From positions 1 through 64,000 of the forward strand of contig NZ_CAJPVI010000022.1 in NCBI RefSeq assembly GCF_905397435.1: 64,000 bases of DNA. Direction: 5' to 3'. Source of the DNA: Cupriavidus numazuensis. Its GTDB lineage: Bacteria; Pseudomonadota; Gammaproteobacteria; Burkholderiales; Burkholderiaceae. This document shows positions 63,941-64,000 of the stretch, piece after piece. The notes under the pieces are model-generated. The model was not told the DNA's origin, did not search any database, and saw nothing but the letters and a program-made list of their open reading frames with translations. Both the position numbers and the translations under genes were made by a program. Position 1 is the stretch's first letter; each line of letters begins with the position of its first letter.

Positions 63941-63978
63941 TACTGTATATATTTACAGTAACTGTATGGATAGACAGT
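63941..63978. promoter_or_regulatory. Two adjacent palindromic half-site pairs before the last gene
   Basis: TACTGTATATATTTACAGTA at 63941-63960 (arms TACTGTA/TACAGTA) is followed at once by ACTGT (63961-63965) and ACAGT (63974-63978). The sites lie 12-50 bases before a likely start codon and look like an autoregulatory operator for a GntR- or TetR-like gene. Confidence 0.6.
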
Positions 63979-63989
63979 ATGAGGGAGCC

Positions 63990-64000
63990 ATGGAACATCT
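63990..64000 (+). CDS. Start of a gene cut by the window end
   Basis: ATG at 63990 with GAGGGAG just before it; only three codons (Met-Glu-His) are visible. Double palindromes upstream suggest a self-regulated regulator, possibly the one that binds elsewhere in this block, but identity cannot be read. Confidence 0.4.

Overview
The window is GC-rich DNA from a beta-proteobacterium, most likely Cupriavidus or a close Burkholderiaceae relative. The basis is gene content: Bug-type periplasmic binding receptors with no transporter genes beside them, a Burkholderiales-type trimeric porin, many CoA-dependent catabolic enzymes and AraC, TetR and LuxR/MalT-type regulators. This mix is typical of a secondary replicon (chromid) or an accessory catabolic region. 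No rRNA, tRNA, CRISPR array, phage genes or intact insertion sequence was seen.

Five copies of one intergenic repeat, each with long inverted ends (starting at about 1, 11535, 38581, 44083 and 54291), divide the window into blocks. Block 1 (292-11116): an alpha-methylacyl-CoA racemase-like protein, an acyl-CoA ligase, a giant regulator, a Bug receptor, an aldehyde dehydrogenase and, convergently, an acyl-CoA dehydrogenase. Block 2 (12506-38542): an epimerase-type dehydrogenase, a porin, two very similar Bug receptors, a degenerate serine hydrolase, several SDR and MDR reductases, a double-EthD protein, two AraC regulators, a TauD-type dioxygenase, an FMN hydroxy-acid oxidase, a MalT/LuxR regulator, a Usp-hemerythrin fusion, a beta-keto acid cleavage enzyme (BKACE), two crotonases, a TetR regulator and an acyl-CoA dehydrogenase. 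Block 3 (39444-43910, minus strand): ligase remnant, SDR, two adjacent acyl-CoA dehydrogenases and a MaoC hydratase. Block 4 (44948-54252): a second giant regulator, divergent from a small hypothetical gene, DUF2889, a thiolase-like protein, a DUF35 protein and an ADP-forming acyl-CoA synthetase. Block 5 (55136-63845): a GMC oxidoreductase fused in frame to an alkyl sulfatase, a PECR/AtuG-like SDR, a Bug receptor, an acyl-CoA dehydrogenase and a class III CoA-transferase.

Together the genes suggest uptake, CoA activation and beta-oxidation of branched or side-chain-bearing acids. The racemase handles 2-methyl branches. The paired dehydrogenases, MaoC hydratase and Cys-less thiolase-like/DUF35 pair resemble the set that removes a steroid-type side chain by retro-aldol cleavage. 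The actual substrates cannot be read from the sequence.

The most unusual items are two giant regulators, at 3216-7133 and 44948-48973. Each joins an inactivated IS630-family transposase (helix-turn-helix plus DDE domain) to a MalT-like STAND ATPase and a C-terminal LuxR helix-turn-helix. Also notable are the repeat family, an apparent AraC regulon marked by 21-bp-spaced direct repeats upstream of four genes, the GMC-sulfatase fusion, and several enzymes that lack canonical catalytic residues.
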